Below, piece by piece: positions 1-11,927 of a DNA stretch of 64,000 bases (position 1 is the stretch's first letter; each line of letters opens with the position of its first letter). Source of the stretch: Brasenia schreberi. Taxonomy: Eukaryota; Streptophyta; Magnoliopsida; Nymphaeales; Cabombaceae. The translations under genes and the position numbers were made by a program. The notes beneath the pieces were generated by a model. The model was not told the DNA's origin. It did not search any database and saw only the letters and a list, made by a program, of their open reading frames with translations. The stretch spans positions 31,009,501-31,073,500 of the forward strand of contig JAYKKT010000091.1 in the NCBI GenBank assembly GCA_036023115.1. Direction: 5' to 3'.

Positions 1-303
1 AGGATGTATGAGTGCTATTATTTTTTCTTCTACATGTTGAACAAGATGACTATGTGCAATTAATTGATGCTCGATCTTTTATCTATTATTGCTAAGATCA
101 CAATTGTACCACAAACAGCCTGGTAAGATGCAAACCTATATCGATTAGTTCAAACGTGCACATTTATCTTAATGACTACAATCCAATAATGTGGTTCATG
201 AATAGAAAGGATATTGAGTTTAAGAGATAGATATATGTCACTAGATGTAGATGTAGTAATACTGTAGCTCTTTCAACGATCATAGGCTTCTTGACTTTTT
301 TTG

Positions 304-1040
304 TGGGACAATCCTTAGCCCAATGTATAACCTGATTACAAATGCAATACAATTTATTTTTGAGTTTCTTTTCGATCTTTGGTTTGTACTTTATCTATTT
401 TTCCTTAGGAACACTGGGTTCTCTTTTTGATCGTTAGGTTGAGCTTATGGGTGCTATCAAAAGTCACAATTGGTTTCTTGCTTTTATACTTTTTCCTTAT
501 TGCTATATCTATCATAAGATTATCTACATCATCTGGTCCTTTTTGTACTTCAGATTTGGACTGAAGTCCTCTCAAGACTTAGGAAACTTCTCAATAATAG
601 ACATAAAAAAAAAATTATTATGAATTTTCATCTCGACTTCCTTCAAACTATGGCATAAAAACTCAAACTCATGTGTCTACTCAATCACAAATTTCTCCTC
701 TACCATTTCGTACTTAGTAAACTTGGTGATAAAACACTTTCTAAGATCGACGTCTTCAATATTATATTTTTGGTTCAAGACAGCTGATAGATCTTTTGTT
801 GTTATGAAAGATGAATAATTGTATACGTCAAATAACACATTTGATAGTACTAATAAGATGTAACAATGACACAATGTGTCCTTCTACTTGACGATTTTAT
901 CTGAGATTCTAGGATCATTATCATTAAGTAGGGGACAATTCAATTCAATGAATGTATGTAATTCTAACATTGTCAACCAGATTTCAATATATTATTGTAG
1001 CGTTTAAAGTGGGGACTGACAAACTTTTCCAATATCAAAA
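304..1040 (-). pseudogene. Ty1/copia gag relic with zinc knuckle
   Basis: Read on the minus strand, this is a broken copia-type Gag (capsid/nucleocapsid polyprotein that packages element RNA). From about 1040 downward it starts with a FKRY-like N-terminus. The UBN2/gag core follows, with CHCYILLVLSNVLFD and then KYNIEDVDLRKCFITKF at 874-677. A CCHC-like knuckle (CICNQVIHWAKDC) lies at about 353-304. Stops and frameshifts separate the pieces, and no protease or polymerase follows before the window edge, so the rest of the element would lie to the left. It could also be a different gag-bearing copia lineage. The gag assignment is fairly safe because the core and the knuckle occur in the right order and spacing. 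Confidence 0.65.
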
Positions 1041-1311
1041 TCAAATCAACCTTAGGTTAAAGAGTAACAGATGATAACATGTTTACTATGAATACTAATT
1101 TCTTTAAGATTGTTTGTAATAACTATAGGATTACATGTATAAATAAACACCATGCAACAAATCATAAACATGCCGAAATCATAAACAACCACACATCCAA
1201 AAAAGTCCATACATAAACTATGTACAACCAAAGTAAGAACGAAAATTAGTAAACCACTTATCTTGTTTGAGTTGCTTGTATGGACTTGCTTTAGAGAAAT
1301 TTGCACCCCAT

Positions 1312-1922
1312 TGTTGGGTACTTAGGGTGCCTATGCCTTTCTCTTAAGATAAAAGAAACACACGGCATGAGCACATACTTAACTCAAGTCACCTTTAACC
1401 ACGCCTCAGTCTTCTTAATCGGAGAACATAAGGGAAGCAATCACGAAGCAGAGACGGGAAGAGAAAGAGTGTGGGGATGCTAATTGTTGATTAGGGGAGC
1501 CCTAATCTCATTTTAATAATAAAGATGATGAATTATATCTTAGATCCGATCCAAACGAAACACCTCTTCCCCTGTAATTGTTCCTGCATAGAAATCATTT
1601 GACCATTAGATTGAAACTTTATCGTGTAAAAGGATAGACAATTTCCCAACCCAAGCCCGACACTCACGTGTGCATGTGTGGTCATGCATGTCTTGTCCAA
1701 GCTCTATAAACTAAGGTTCATGAACCAACAATTATATAAAAGGACATATGAGATTCTTTCATTTATCAATATGGGACTAAACTTTGTCTCATCATCTTCC
1801 CATGCACAAATCAGAGATACATCAAATGAATATTTAGGGACACTTAACATGAACTAAATATAATTAATGTACATAAATTTAATTAACCCAACTATTATTA
1901 ATTAACATTAATTCTATCAACA
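1312..1922 (-). repeat. Candidate LTR beside the copia gag relic
   Basis: A 611-bp segment has TGTTG at one edge and CAACA at the other. It lies just upstream (in the minus sense) of the gag relic, where a 5' LTR is expected. No second LTR copy or target duplication lies inside the window, and the adjoining sequence is not a convincing primer-binding site. The boundaries are therefore tentative. Confidence 0.3.
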
Positions 1923-2217
1923 GGAAGGAAGACAGCTATTAACGGGTTCTCTAGGGGGGTCACAATGATTCTTTTAATCTCCACCCGTGCCGGAGATAGC
2001 TCATATTTATCTTGAGAATGTGAACCCAACTGCTGCTCACTAGGGGTGTGCTATCAGTTGTTTTGGTTCAAAAATCGAACCGAACCGAAATAAACAAAAC
2101 CGAATTTCCTTGGATTTTGCAAACTGAATCCAAATCAAATTGTATAGGTACCCGAACCAGAGCCTTTTACCCTCTATGACTGAATTCTCTCTCTATATAC
2201 AAATATGTATATGTATA

Positions 2218-2220
<3 letters not shown>

Positions 2221-2280
<60 letters not shown>

Positions 2281-2394
2281 ATATACATACACATATATGC
2301 ATTTATACATATATAAACATACACATATATGCATTTATACATATATAAACATATATATATATATATATGTAAGTGTACTTAACTGGTAATTTCT

Positions 2395-2456
<62 letters not shown>
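2221..2456. repeat. Compound TA/ATGT microsatellites
   Basis: There are long (TA)n runs at about 2227-2272 and 2397-2455. They are separated by imperfect ATATAC/ATGTAT tracts in which a phrase of about 32 bp is duplicated at 2285-2350. The phrase CTGGTAATTTCTTA occurs on both sides of the second run (about 2383 and 2548), so the region has grown by local duplication. Confidence 0.9.
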
Positions 2457-2458
<2 letters not shown>

Positions 2459-2839
2459 AACTGATTACACCTTTGACCATTGTTGATTAGGGGAGCCCTA
2501 ATCACATGATTGTAGACAGGTGTAGGTTGATATTTGCAGATTGCCACTGGTAATTTCTTAGGAATTGCAATTTAGTGCTTATATTAGCATCCAGTTTTGT
2601 ACTTAACTGCATTTATCTATTGCTAAATAGAACATTTGTTTGCTTCTTGCTTCTCTATATTTGAATCATCACACCCTCTTTTTGAGAAATTTGTCAAATA
2701 CTAAAAACAAAAAATGACATCAAGAATTTGTGTCTATGAGTTAGCTACAACTCAAAAGTTGAATGATTTGAACTTTTAAACCTAAATATGCATATTCTCT
2801 TAGCCTTAACTCTGAAAGGTGTTGATTACGAAGGAAGAT

Positions 2840-4260
2840 CATGGTTCTCAAAGTATTTTACAATAACTACTATTTGATCTAGACATTAATCATTATCATA
2901 CATGACATCATAAAATCTTTGATATGAATACTGTTAATGATATTGTATTTGCACATACTCGTTTCGTGTGTATACTTCATGCATTTTCATTGGTATTGAA
3001 ATTTAACAGCACATATAAGACAAACATGTAAGTATCTAATTGTTGTGTATTAATGTTTATCTTATATTAATGTCATTAACGGTTATATATTTTTTATTTT
3101 TTGTAAGTATAAGATGTCTTTTCTTGAGGTTATCTGGTTCATATCAACCTCTAAGAATTTCTTCATAGTCTTCACTTTTATGAGTGCGAAAAAGAAATAT
3201 AATTATGTTTGGGTTTTAAGGTGTATAAGAGAGTTATACTCCAAACAAAATTTCACATGTTATCTGCAGTTACCGTGATCTGACTTTGATAAATGTCATT
3301 CAAATAATTTTTCAAGTATGACACACATTTTGTGTAGATGATATATAGATAAAAATATTAAAATATTTATTATAAAGTTGACAAAGAATAAAGAGATGAC
3401 TAGTGCATTTGTTGTAAGTTTCAAGCAGGTTGTCCACACATTAGATGAGAGCAATTTCAAGATAGAGTGATTGGATCTATATAAGAAGAGAATTGTCTCG
3501 ACAAGAATATTTTCAAGCAACTTTACTTTGAACCGACATATTAGACAACAATATCAAGCTTTATATGCCTCTTTATAAATGTTTGGGTAAATGTTATTGG
3601 AGATAGAAATTACGAATATAGAGTAATTAGTATACTTGAAAGATAAGAAAATGAGTAACGTGGAATGAAGCTCGTAGAGAGTGCTTACATGAGGTGACAC
3701 ATAGGCGTGACATATATGCACGGATTTTCATAGATGATGGTGGTGTAGATTATGTTATTTGACATATTGCATACATAAGAGATGGGTTCTATCCTAGTCA
3801 GTATTAGATGCTCATGCCAGATGTGGGTTCAGTTATCACTACTCAGTAAAACACAATATTGGTACTCTGCTTTATGATAGGGTCAACGATATTTTTATCA
3901 CTAGTGTCAGATACTTAGCATATTATTGTGAAGGATGTGTGGTACATGTGTTATTATCTTATTGCACAATATTTTTTAATGATAAACATAATATTTGTAT
4001 ATTTCATTGTGTTATTTAGGCATTTCACAGATTGAAGTAATTATTAATCATCTCTTCTATTTTTTTGCCATAGATACATATGGTTGATGGCTCTTTGATG
4101 CCTTATATCTTTCTAACATGACAACATTACCGAGATGAAAGTGTTGGGAGTTGGTCAACTGTGTTTAAAGAATGTATTAACTTGTATATATAAATGAGAG
4201 GACCAAGAGATGTATTGTACACGATATTGAGGACGATAACCAGGTGTTATTGTCTATTTC
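2840..4260 (+). pseudogene. Mutator-like (MULE) transposase relic with OTU-like tail
   Basis: The broken reading frame matches the plant MULE transposase core, which cuts and moves Mutator-family DNA transposons. At about 2990-3030 there is a FNSTYKTNM phrase. An apparent intron (about 3033-3112, GTAAG start) follows, then MSFLEVIWFISTSKNFF...FTFMSAKKKYNYVW at 3115-3230 and THILCR..IDKNI at 3317-3350. Further on, 3585-3860 reads like an OTU-type cysteine-protease domain, with GDRNYEYRVIS near 3597 and MPDVGSVI near 3818. OTU domains are known at the C-terminus of some plant MULE proteins. Many stops and frameshifts make it non-coding. No terminal inverted repeats were found. Confidence 0.6.
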
Positions 4261-5460
4261 TAATTGTATATACATGATTTTTAGTTTGAATGACAATCAT
4301 GCATTCCATTGATTGAGAGAGCATGAGATTTTGTTGATGAAGATATCAAAGATTTTATTACAATTTTCATTTACATATACAATGTTTGAAAATTATAAAA
4401 TAATATGCTACATACAACCTAAACAAAAAATGCTACGCATCGTCACCATTGTTATTATCAAATGTCAACCGGTGAATTTGTTTGTGGCATTGCTCATACG
4501 TCTCTATGATGCCCAACAACATAGGATCACCTGACAATGGTCATAGCACACGCTTTCATTACACTAAAGTTGTTACAAGTGTCTCACATATCGTACTTAT
4601 ATGCTAGTATAAGAAATTAGGGAGAGAAAAGTTAGTTTGTGGGGTTAAAGCAAAATATGTACAAGGTTGCTACTAATATAAATATAATAATTCATTTACC
4701 AATATGTAGAATAATGTATCATATTACCTAATTAGAGTAAGTTGAGCAAAACATAATTGATAAAGTTTATTGTTCCATGTACACATCGTCACACTTGTAT
4801 AGATAAAGTGTTGGGATGCCAAAATATTGAAGCTCAAAATAATGAAGCATTGAGCCTCACAAGTCACGTTACATAGCTCATATTGTACCTTATTTGCGTG
4901 GGGTTTCGCATGTCTCTTTGCAATGGAGGGTCTTATCGGTGCTACTAGGATACCTTAATGTCGGCCAAAATGTCAAATTACACGATCTAGCATATAAGGC
5001 TCCGTAACATTTATGCATTCATGATATCACTACTACAACTTATATGCATTATAATCCTTGTATTATAAAACAATATGGTTGTCAATCAATCTGCATTGTA
5101 GAAAATACTACATAAGAATATATATAACATATAAGGTTGTGTTTAATTAAAAGATTAAAAAACCAATTAACTCGCTTCAAAATATCTATTTTGTCATAAT
5201 CAAATTGAATTGATTACGATATTGAGTAAGTCAATCAATAAAAGATTGCCTATAATACACACTTCTCATCCATCAGCCCACTTGTGGTTCCCCATTCCAC
5301 TATTTTGGTCACATAACAACTTTAAAAGCTAGAAAGTATTTATAAATTCATGCCTATAATTAAAATATATAGCTTGTTAATTTTTAAACAAAAAAAATGA
5401 ACTATACATATAGCAAGCAATAATAATACACATTTTTACCTAAAATAAAAAAGTATGTTT
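4261..5460. other. AT-rich spacer, no gene seen
   Basis: No reading frame, RNA gene or element terminus could be recognised. The short ORF at 4313-4534 has no recognisable domain and is probably chance. It may be the remaining body of the MULE between its transposase and the mobile-domain relic that follows. Confidence 0.4.
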
Positions 5461-5466
5461 ACTAAA

Positions 5467-6060
5467 TTATTGTACTTCTATCCAGGATTTCTTCCCTAGT
5501 TGTCTATACAAATATGCTAACGTAGTTGCACCCCACGTGTAACTATCAACCCTCCAAACATCATGTGTTAATAGATTCACAAGCGTTATTGACACTCTAT
5601 CTCTAGACTTATTTTGATACAATGTATACCTTAACTGATATAATAAATAATATAGAGACTTATTTTCGTTACTCACTCTCTTTTTTGAAAAATTAGTTAT
5701 GAGCACCTCAAACTTAACAGCCTTAGACTTAATCTCACATACGACTTTATCGATCCCTATTCTCAACATATCATTCAAAATATCTTTCCTTCTTCTAACC
5801 TTCAATGGAAGACAAGTATCTAGTGTACATCATGAAATGTGATTGTCATTTCACCTCATGGTATATGTTAGTTGTTTGTGTTTGATTGTCAATGCTTGAT
5901 AAAAGCAATTAGTAACGCATAGTCTATCACCTCATATAGTAAGTTCGTCTGTCCAATCAATCTACTACAATCTGTAATCTCAATCCAATTTCTAAGCCTC
6001 ACATCCGTCCTCTTTACTGGGTAGGTTCTGCCTACATGTAACATGTGTGAGTTGTTATTA
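5467..6060 (-). pseudogene. Plant mobile domain (MAIL/PMD) relic
   Basis: On the minus strand, 6050-5940 reads as YPVKRTDVRLRNWIEIVD. Then 5900-5830 contains HIP.GEMTITFHDV, and 5805-5467 is an open 112-codon stretch. That stretch ends with SRDRVSITLVNLL and VDSYTWGATTLAYLYRQLG. These are the characteristic blocks of the plant mobile domain, a transposon-related domain also found in the MAIN/MAIL proteins. The order is correct, but a frameshift near 5815 and stops break the gene. Such genes are often carried by MULE and copia elements, which fits the neighbouring MULE relic on the opposite strand. A possible upstream part extends to 6341. Confidence 0.65.
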
Positions 6061-6513
6061 CTTTCTGTATTTCCTACAAATATATATTTACATAATAAAT
6101 TAGAATAGAGATTATTGTACCAAATATAAAATTATACTAAAGTTATAAATTACTTATTCCTCCCAAATCTTATACACAATATGACCTTCAAAGCTTGGTA
6201 GTAATCTAGGCATATTAGGAGATGTCTCCTCCTCATTATATGCAATATCGATCTGAGTATCTCAGTTTGAAATATTCTCCTTATAACATGAAGGGTTGGC
6301 TTCCTATTCTCTTCGTTGTCATCCACGCATATGTCCTCCATACAATATCACGTTGCGTCTCTTAGATGAAGCGGTGTTGTTACGACATTGTACTCATATC
6401 CTATTAGCCCTATTTGGATAGAAAAAATAATTTATGAGGTTCAAGCTATCATACAAATCTCTTCTTACTCTTCTCTACTTTTATGTTTATCTCTATGTCC
6501 TTCTTAACGAGGC

Positions 6514-7628
6514 TGTGCTAGGAGATTCGAAACTCAATGGCAATGCTCCGTTACAAAAATCAACAGCTAGTTAATTTAACAAGATCTCCAATCCAACAAC
6601 CGGCGATGGACTCCACCTGAACCCACCCGGCCAACGTGCTGGGTTGGATAACCCTCTTTCACTCTGGTTCGCAAATATACGACTCGCTAGAGCTCAAGCA
6701 AGGAGTATGGGGAGAGAACCCAAATGAACAGAGGAGAGAGAACTCAATTTCACGGCAAGACGCTCATGAGTCGTCCAACTACTACTGGCACACCCGACAA
6801 AGGAATGGAGGACCACTCAACTCAGCGGGCACTCCATGGCTCAACCGAAACAATACAAGGAGGAGGAAGACAATGCTCTCTCCCTCAGTAACACAGCAGC
6901 TGCCACTCAAAACTCTAGGTCTCTCTCTTGAACTTTCATGCATGCAGACTCTCACAAACACAGAACCCCCAAACTGATGCAAACTTTCTGTGAGAAAATG
7001 TGACGTGAACAGGTTCCCTCTCTTTATAAGGGTGGGACCAGATCCATTATATATGCTAACACAAACTCTTTGAAAATGTAGCTAAAAAGGTCTGGTCGGG
7101 ATATGAATATGATCTGTTGCAGAATCCGATCCAAATTACTTGAAAGCCCCACAGTCCTGCTCTTATTGAACCTGTCTTGCGCACCAACCAAAACTGAGTC
7201 AGGTCCCAATGGTTCAGGCCTATCAACAACCCCCTCCCACCTAAGCTCGAGCTCACCCACGAGGTTGTCCGAATGAGCTGCTCGTACTCCCACAATTGCT
7301 CTACGAGAGCCAAGAATCCTCATCTTCTCCACGGCCTATCAAAGGGTCCTCTTCCGCAAACCATGCTCTTAAGTTGGTGCACCAAAATCCTCTCAAGTCA
7401 GCCAATGTTCGTGTGCACCTTGGAGGTCGTCGCTTGGTGTGCATCGGATCCTCGTAGAATGGCTGTCGATGAACTCTCAAACGGTCTCGGTATGATAGTG
7501 CCAGTCTATGAACTACATATACAAAGTGCTCCACTATTTCTAACGGGCTGTCGATGCGAGTTTTGAGGCCGAAGTCACACCTCAATAAGCCTGCTTTCAA
7601 ATGTGCTCAAGGATCTTAACCACACTCA
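6514..7628 (-). repeat. Candidate 3' LTR of a Ty3/gypsy relic
   Basis: A block less AT-rich than its surroundings is bounded by TGTGCTAG at the left and CACACTCA at the right. It sits directly downstream (minus sense) of gypsy integrase remains. A purine-rich phrase (GAGTTTGGGGGC on the minus strand, about 7640-7629) would be the polypurine tract. On the minus strand a TATA-like TTATAAAG lies at about 7030, as expected for an LTR promoter. The second LTR and the target duplication are not in the window. The ORFs inside it have no recognisable domain. Confidence 0.4.
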
Positions 7629-8000
7629 GCCCCCAAACTCACGCAGGCGCGGTATGTATTTGCCTATGCTCATGCAAGCGAAGCTTTCGCCTCCTTGTAC
7701 AGTGTTTGTCGCTCTTTTGCCTCACAAAGGGTGACAAGGTAGCTCTTCCTTGACTCTCATTGTGTGGTATCAAGGGGTGAAAGAGACTATCATCCCAACT
7801 CCCAAGGTTAACTCAAAGGACTCTGTAGCATTGCAAAATTTCAAAGAGTTACAGGTGAACTAGGCCATCTCCATCAAGGAACGCAGTTCTTCTAACAATG
7901 ACGTAAGGTCGCAAGTACTTCCGGAGAAGCCCATTAATGCACTCAATCTGGCCGTAGGTCTAGCCATGATGTGTCAAGATGGACCTCAACTTCGACACTC
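7629..8000 (-). pseudogene. Ty3/gypsy integrase C-terminal relic
   Basis: On the minus strand about 7985-7860 reads as HG.TYGQIECINGLLRKYLRPYV. This is the HPQTDGQTE-type end of a gypsy integrase catalytic core. Frameshifted remains follow of the 'SPFEL..G..P..P' segment and of a Lys/Arg-rich tail with YKEAKASL. The enzyme inserted element DNA into the genome, and this copy is dead. The other gypsy coding domains are absent, so only the 3' end of the element is left. Confidence 0.6.
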
Positions 8001-8349
8001 ACTGATCCATCGCTCCAAAATCGATGAGTAAATCAGCTGTCTCAATGTCACACCCCGAGTCCGCTAGCCTTGCCATAGTCAACCCTCGCACTTATCCATT
8101 CGACGTGTCCCCACAATCCCGAGCTATGAGATAATAAAATTATATCCAAGTCTAACATCCCTTCCAAAATTCCAATATCAATAAGATTCAATCATATTTA
8201 CAACTCAATATGAATTATAAATCACATTTATATAACTTATAAAATAGTAATAATAAAAGGATAAGTACACCAAATCATGCTTAGTAAAAAGATATACCCC
8301 AGAAGTGTTACATACTAGAAATATACACATTTCAAATATTAATAAATAT
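8001..8349. other. Spacer, no gene seen
   Basis: The first 110 bases keep the base composition of the gypsy relic. The rest is AT-rich unique-looking sequence that ends in the target duplication of the mini-element that follows. Confidence 0.4.
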
Positions 8350-8522
8350 AACTCCTTTCATGTAAGGGATCAACCTTGCATGGCCTGTCCCAAACCCGAA
8401 TAAAGGAAGAGAGTTGCGTTAAGCTTCCGACAGCTAGTGTAAAACTTTGTCGAACTTATCTACCATGAATTTTACATAGCCAACCCCATCTAGTATGGGA
8501 AAAGGCTTAGTTGTTGTTGTTG
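8350..8522 (+). mobile_element. RTE-derived head-plus-tail mini-element
   Basis: This 173-bp insertion is flanked by a perfect 17-bp target duplication, CAAATATTAATAAATAT, at 8333-8349 and 8523-8539. Its first 120 bases match the 5' leader of the full-length RTE-like elements in this window (compare 11250-11345 and the reverse complement of 57640-57760). After CCATGAATTTTA it jumps to the RTE 3' terminus (ATAGCCAACCCCATCTAGTA...) and ends in TTG repeats. It has no coding capacity. The structure suggests a non-autonomous, SINE-like passenger mobilised by the RTE machinery. The alternative is a template jump during reverse transcription of an RTE. Confidence 0.8.
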
Positions 8523-8562
8523 CAAATATTAATAAATATCACAAGTTATCAAAACAAATAAA

Positions 8563-8843
8563 TGTTCAAAACATTGATTTTATTGATAGAATCAAGAGAA
8601 CTTATAGATTGGAGAAGAACATTTCAGTATGCACACTTATAGAAGTCGGCTCCCTGCCTCTATTTTTTGGCAACCGCCCAACTCACTTATTAAACGTAAA
8701 TTCTAATTACATTTTATACTATGATTCTAACCTGAATGACTAAACTACCCATACTTTTAATAATACAAGATGTACAAAATATGAACTAAGGACTATATGG
8801 GTCCAGTATTGGGACTCAAGATCTGATATCATTCTCTAACACT
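8563..8843 (-). repeat. Copia 3' LTR
   Basis: This 281-bp LTR starts TGTTAGAG and ends TTTTGAACA on the minus strand. It is homologous along its length to 29424-29706. It is preceded (minus sense) by the polypurine tract CTTGAGGGGGAG at 8855-8844. Confidence 0.9.
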
Positions 8844-8855
8844 CCCCCTCAAGTT
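8844..8855 (-). other. Copia polypurine tract
   Basis: CTTGAGGGGGAG on the minus strand directly abuts the 3' LTR. This is the expected primer site for plus-strand DNA synthesis in a copia element. Confidence 0.8.
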
Positions 8856-8977
8856 GGATAAAAGATATTGATGACACCCAACTTGATCAAAGTATCTTTG
8901 AGTTGTTTATTGTTGATTGCTTTGGTAAGAAAATTATTTTTTTAATGTTCTTACTTTACATACGCTAGTTTGAATTA

Positions 8978-11220
8978 TTAATTGACTAACTTTTTCCTTA
9001 TGAACTGATAGTCAATTTCTATATGCTTTGTTCTTTTGTGATACGCCATATTGGATGACATCTGAATCGTTGCATTGCTATCACAATATAAGGGTATAGG
9101 GTGAATAGAACTAAATCCCAATTCAAGAATCAATGATGATATCCACATTCCTTCATACATGGCATGAGCTACAACTTTGTATTCTGCTTCTTTAATGGAT
9201 CTGGCAATTACTGTCTGTTTTTTATTTTTCCAAGATATAAGATTTTCACCAAGTAGAGTTACATAACCAGTAGTAGACTTTGCGATCATCTGTAGAACCT
9301 ACTAAGTTTGCATCGAAATAAACTTCAATACTAAATTTGCATGATTTTAAATAGAGAAGACTAGTTCTAGGTGTTGATTTGAGATATCTTAGAATTTGAT
9401 ACATAATATCCATGTAGTTTTTGGTTGGTGAATGCATAAATCTTCTCAAAATTCCAACAACATATATAATATCAGGACGTGTAATAGTTAGGTAGATAGA
9501 TAAACTTACCAACCAATTTCTAATATTTAAGAATATCTCTAAACTCTTCATTATCTCCAAGACATAATTGATAATTTACTTCCATAGGAGTGTCACTCTA
9601 TTTGGAATCAATCATATTCTTTCTTGCATTAGATCTATAGTGTACTTTTTTTTAATAAGGAAAATACCTTGGCTGGAGTATAACACTTTGATGCCCAAGA
9701 AGTAGTAAAGTCTGCCCAAGTCTTTCAAGTCGAATAACCTGTAAAGATTTCATTTTAATTTTGATATATCTTCAGTATCATCACCTATTATAATGATATC
9801 ATCCACATACACCAAAAGAATAGTTAATTTTGTGTCTTTCTTAAAGAATAATGTGTGGGCATTTATGCTTCTTTGATATCCCAAACTGCACACACCCTCA
9901 CTAAACTTTTCAAACAATACTCTTAGATATTGTTTTAACCCATAGATAGCTTTATTCAGTTTGCAAACTTACCTTCACGTGCCTTATTATTTGTTCTAGG
10001 AGGTAGCTCCATATACACTTCTTCACTTAAATCTCCTTATAGAAATGCATTATTTACGTCAAGCTACCATAGATCTATCTTCATTTGGCTGTCATGCTTA
10101 GAATTACTCTTATGGAGTTAGTTTTGCTACTTGTGTAAATGTTTTATTATAGTCAATCACATATGATTGAATATAACCTTTTTACAACTAGTATTGCCTT
10201 GTATCTTTCAAGTGTACCATCTGCTTTGTATTTTATAGTAAATACCCACTTGTAGCCTACTATGTTTTTGTTAGGAGGAAGATTCGTAATAGTCGAGGTA
10301 TTGTTCTTTGTAAGGGCGTCTAATCCTACTTCCATGACATCTCTCCATAAAAGACACCTGCTAGCTTCTTCAAAACTTGTTGGCACCTTAACTTTTCAAC
10401 ATTAATGATAAAGTTTTGATAATTTCTAGAGGTATTGACATAAGAGACACAATTAGAAATAGGGTACCAAGAACAAAAACATTTACCATTCCGAATTGGG
10501 CTCTTCTAAACATTAAGGATATGAGTCTAGGGAAAGATCTTTGGTTGTAGTCTGCGGTTTGATCTTGGTTGAAGATAGTCTTCCTTGGTCCTCGCTTATA
10601 TACCACAACATCTTTTGGTTCAGTTGTTTTAACTTTCTTATTATCTTTCTTGTCTATTATCTCACTAGGAATTAAAGGAAGGACATGTGGAGATATGACT
10701 TCAGAGGTTATCGACTCTCCTTGGAAAGCATAATAAGGAGTAGATTCGAAGAAGGTAACATTCATAGATACATAGATTTTTCTATGAATAGGATCATAGC
10801 ACTTATAACCTTTTTAGGAATTCAAATAGCCAATGAAGATACATTTTTTAGCTCTAGCATAAAGTTTATCTCAGCCAAGTACAACCAAAGATGTGAGAAG
10901 TGACATGAAATTTTTTTTATCCCTTATTAAGACACCTTATGGGACTTTTACCCTTGAGTGTAGAACTGGGCATCTTGTTTATTAAAAAAATAGTTGTAAA
11001 GATAGCTTTCCCCAATAGGTTTTTGTTACATTATTTTTAATAAGAAGTATACGAGCTACTTCTAGGATTACCTATTTTTCCTTTCAGCGATCACATTTTG
11101 TTGAGGAGTATGTGAACATGAGGCTTGATGAAGGATTCCATGTGTATGTAGGTATTCTTGCAACTATCCATTGACACATTCTCTTCCATTATTTGAGCAA
11201 AGAATTTTTACAAAATAGTT
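8978..11220 (-). pseudogene. Copia pol relic: integrase end, RT, RNase H
   Basis: Minus-strand pieces appear in order. The integrase core end (CSNNGREC, HGILHQASCSHTPQQN) lies at 11215-11070. A linker with KCYDPIHRK..VSMNVTFFE and a 125-codon open stretch covers about 10810-10388. The RT start (LPPNKNIVGYKWVFTIKYKADGTLERYKA) is at 10386-10153. An RT segment from 9800 to 9246 follows. The RNase H (STTGYVTLLGENLISWKNKKQTVIARSIKEAEY, LYCDSNATIQMSSN, H.RTKHIEIDYQFIR) is at 9289-8978. Stops and frameshifts separate all of them. The integrase continues on the other side of the RTE insertion at 27189. Confidence 0.85.
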
Positions 11221-11629
11221 AAACTAAATGAGGAACTTCGCCATCACCCTTACATGGCCGGTCCCAAACTCGGATAAAGGAGAAGGGTTACATTAGGCTT
11301 CCGACAACCAACGTAAAACTTTGTTGGATTTTTATACCATGGATTATATAAATTATGAGCATTGCATTGGGGCGTCCCCTCTTAGCGACGTGCTACAAAG
11401 CCCGAATGTAGTGAAAAGAAAGCAATGGTCACTATATTTTTGCCCAGATATAGTAAATCAATTGCAAAGAGGGTTTCTACATCATGAATGAGTGTGGGTA
11501 AAGAAGTTAGTCCCGCTACATTATCGCCCGAATGTAGTGAATAAATACAGAGAGAGTCTTCACTTTTTCAATATGGATGGATCCGGGGGTAAGAAAGCTA
11601 GTCCTAGATTAGAAGATTCGTATTGGTTC

Positions 11630-11927
11630 TAGGAAAATCAGAGCATTGTCTAGTAAGCTAATGGAGGTGGTAGATACTATGATTCGAAGAAAGATTCACA
11701 TCCTATGTTTATAAAAGATAAAGTGGGTCGGAGAAAAAGCAAAGGAGATTGAGGATACAAGTTTTAAATTATGGTACTCAGGAAAGGAAAAGGCTCAAAA
11801 CGGAGTTGGTATCATCATAAATAAAGATTTAAAGGATAGTGTAGTAGACATAAAATGATAAGGTGATCAAATCATGATGCTGAAATTAGTGCTAGGAGCA
11901 TAGGTTTTGAATATAGTTTGTGCTTAC
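11630..11927 (+). pseudogene. RTE copy A endonuclease, N-terminal half
   Basis: The broken frame reads [21 protein letters not shown] and KVGRRKSKGD-like, matching the N-terminal part of the AP endonuclease in copy C (51960-52260). This enzyme nicks target DNA to prime reverse transcription. It stops where the LARD-like element inserted and continues at 21302. Confidence 0.75.

Noticed and set aside
2041..2160. Possible hAT miniature element starting TAGGGGTGTGC with GAACCGAACCG text
   Set aside because: Only a left end is visible. No matching right terminus or 8-bp duplication was found before the microsatellites.
2335..2547. 70-codon minus-strand frame with a Tyr-Ile run
   Set aside because: Microsatellite translation.
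6782..7600. Overlapping frames of about 100 codons on both strands
   Set aside because: They lie in the candidate gypsy LTR, overlap one another in opposite strands and show no domain.
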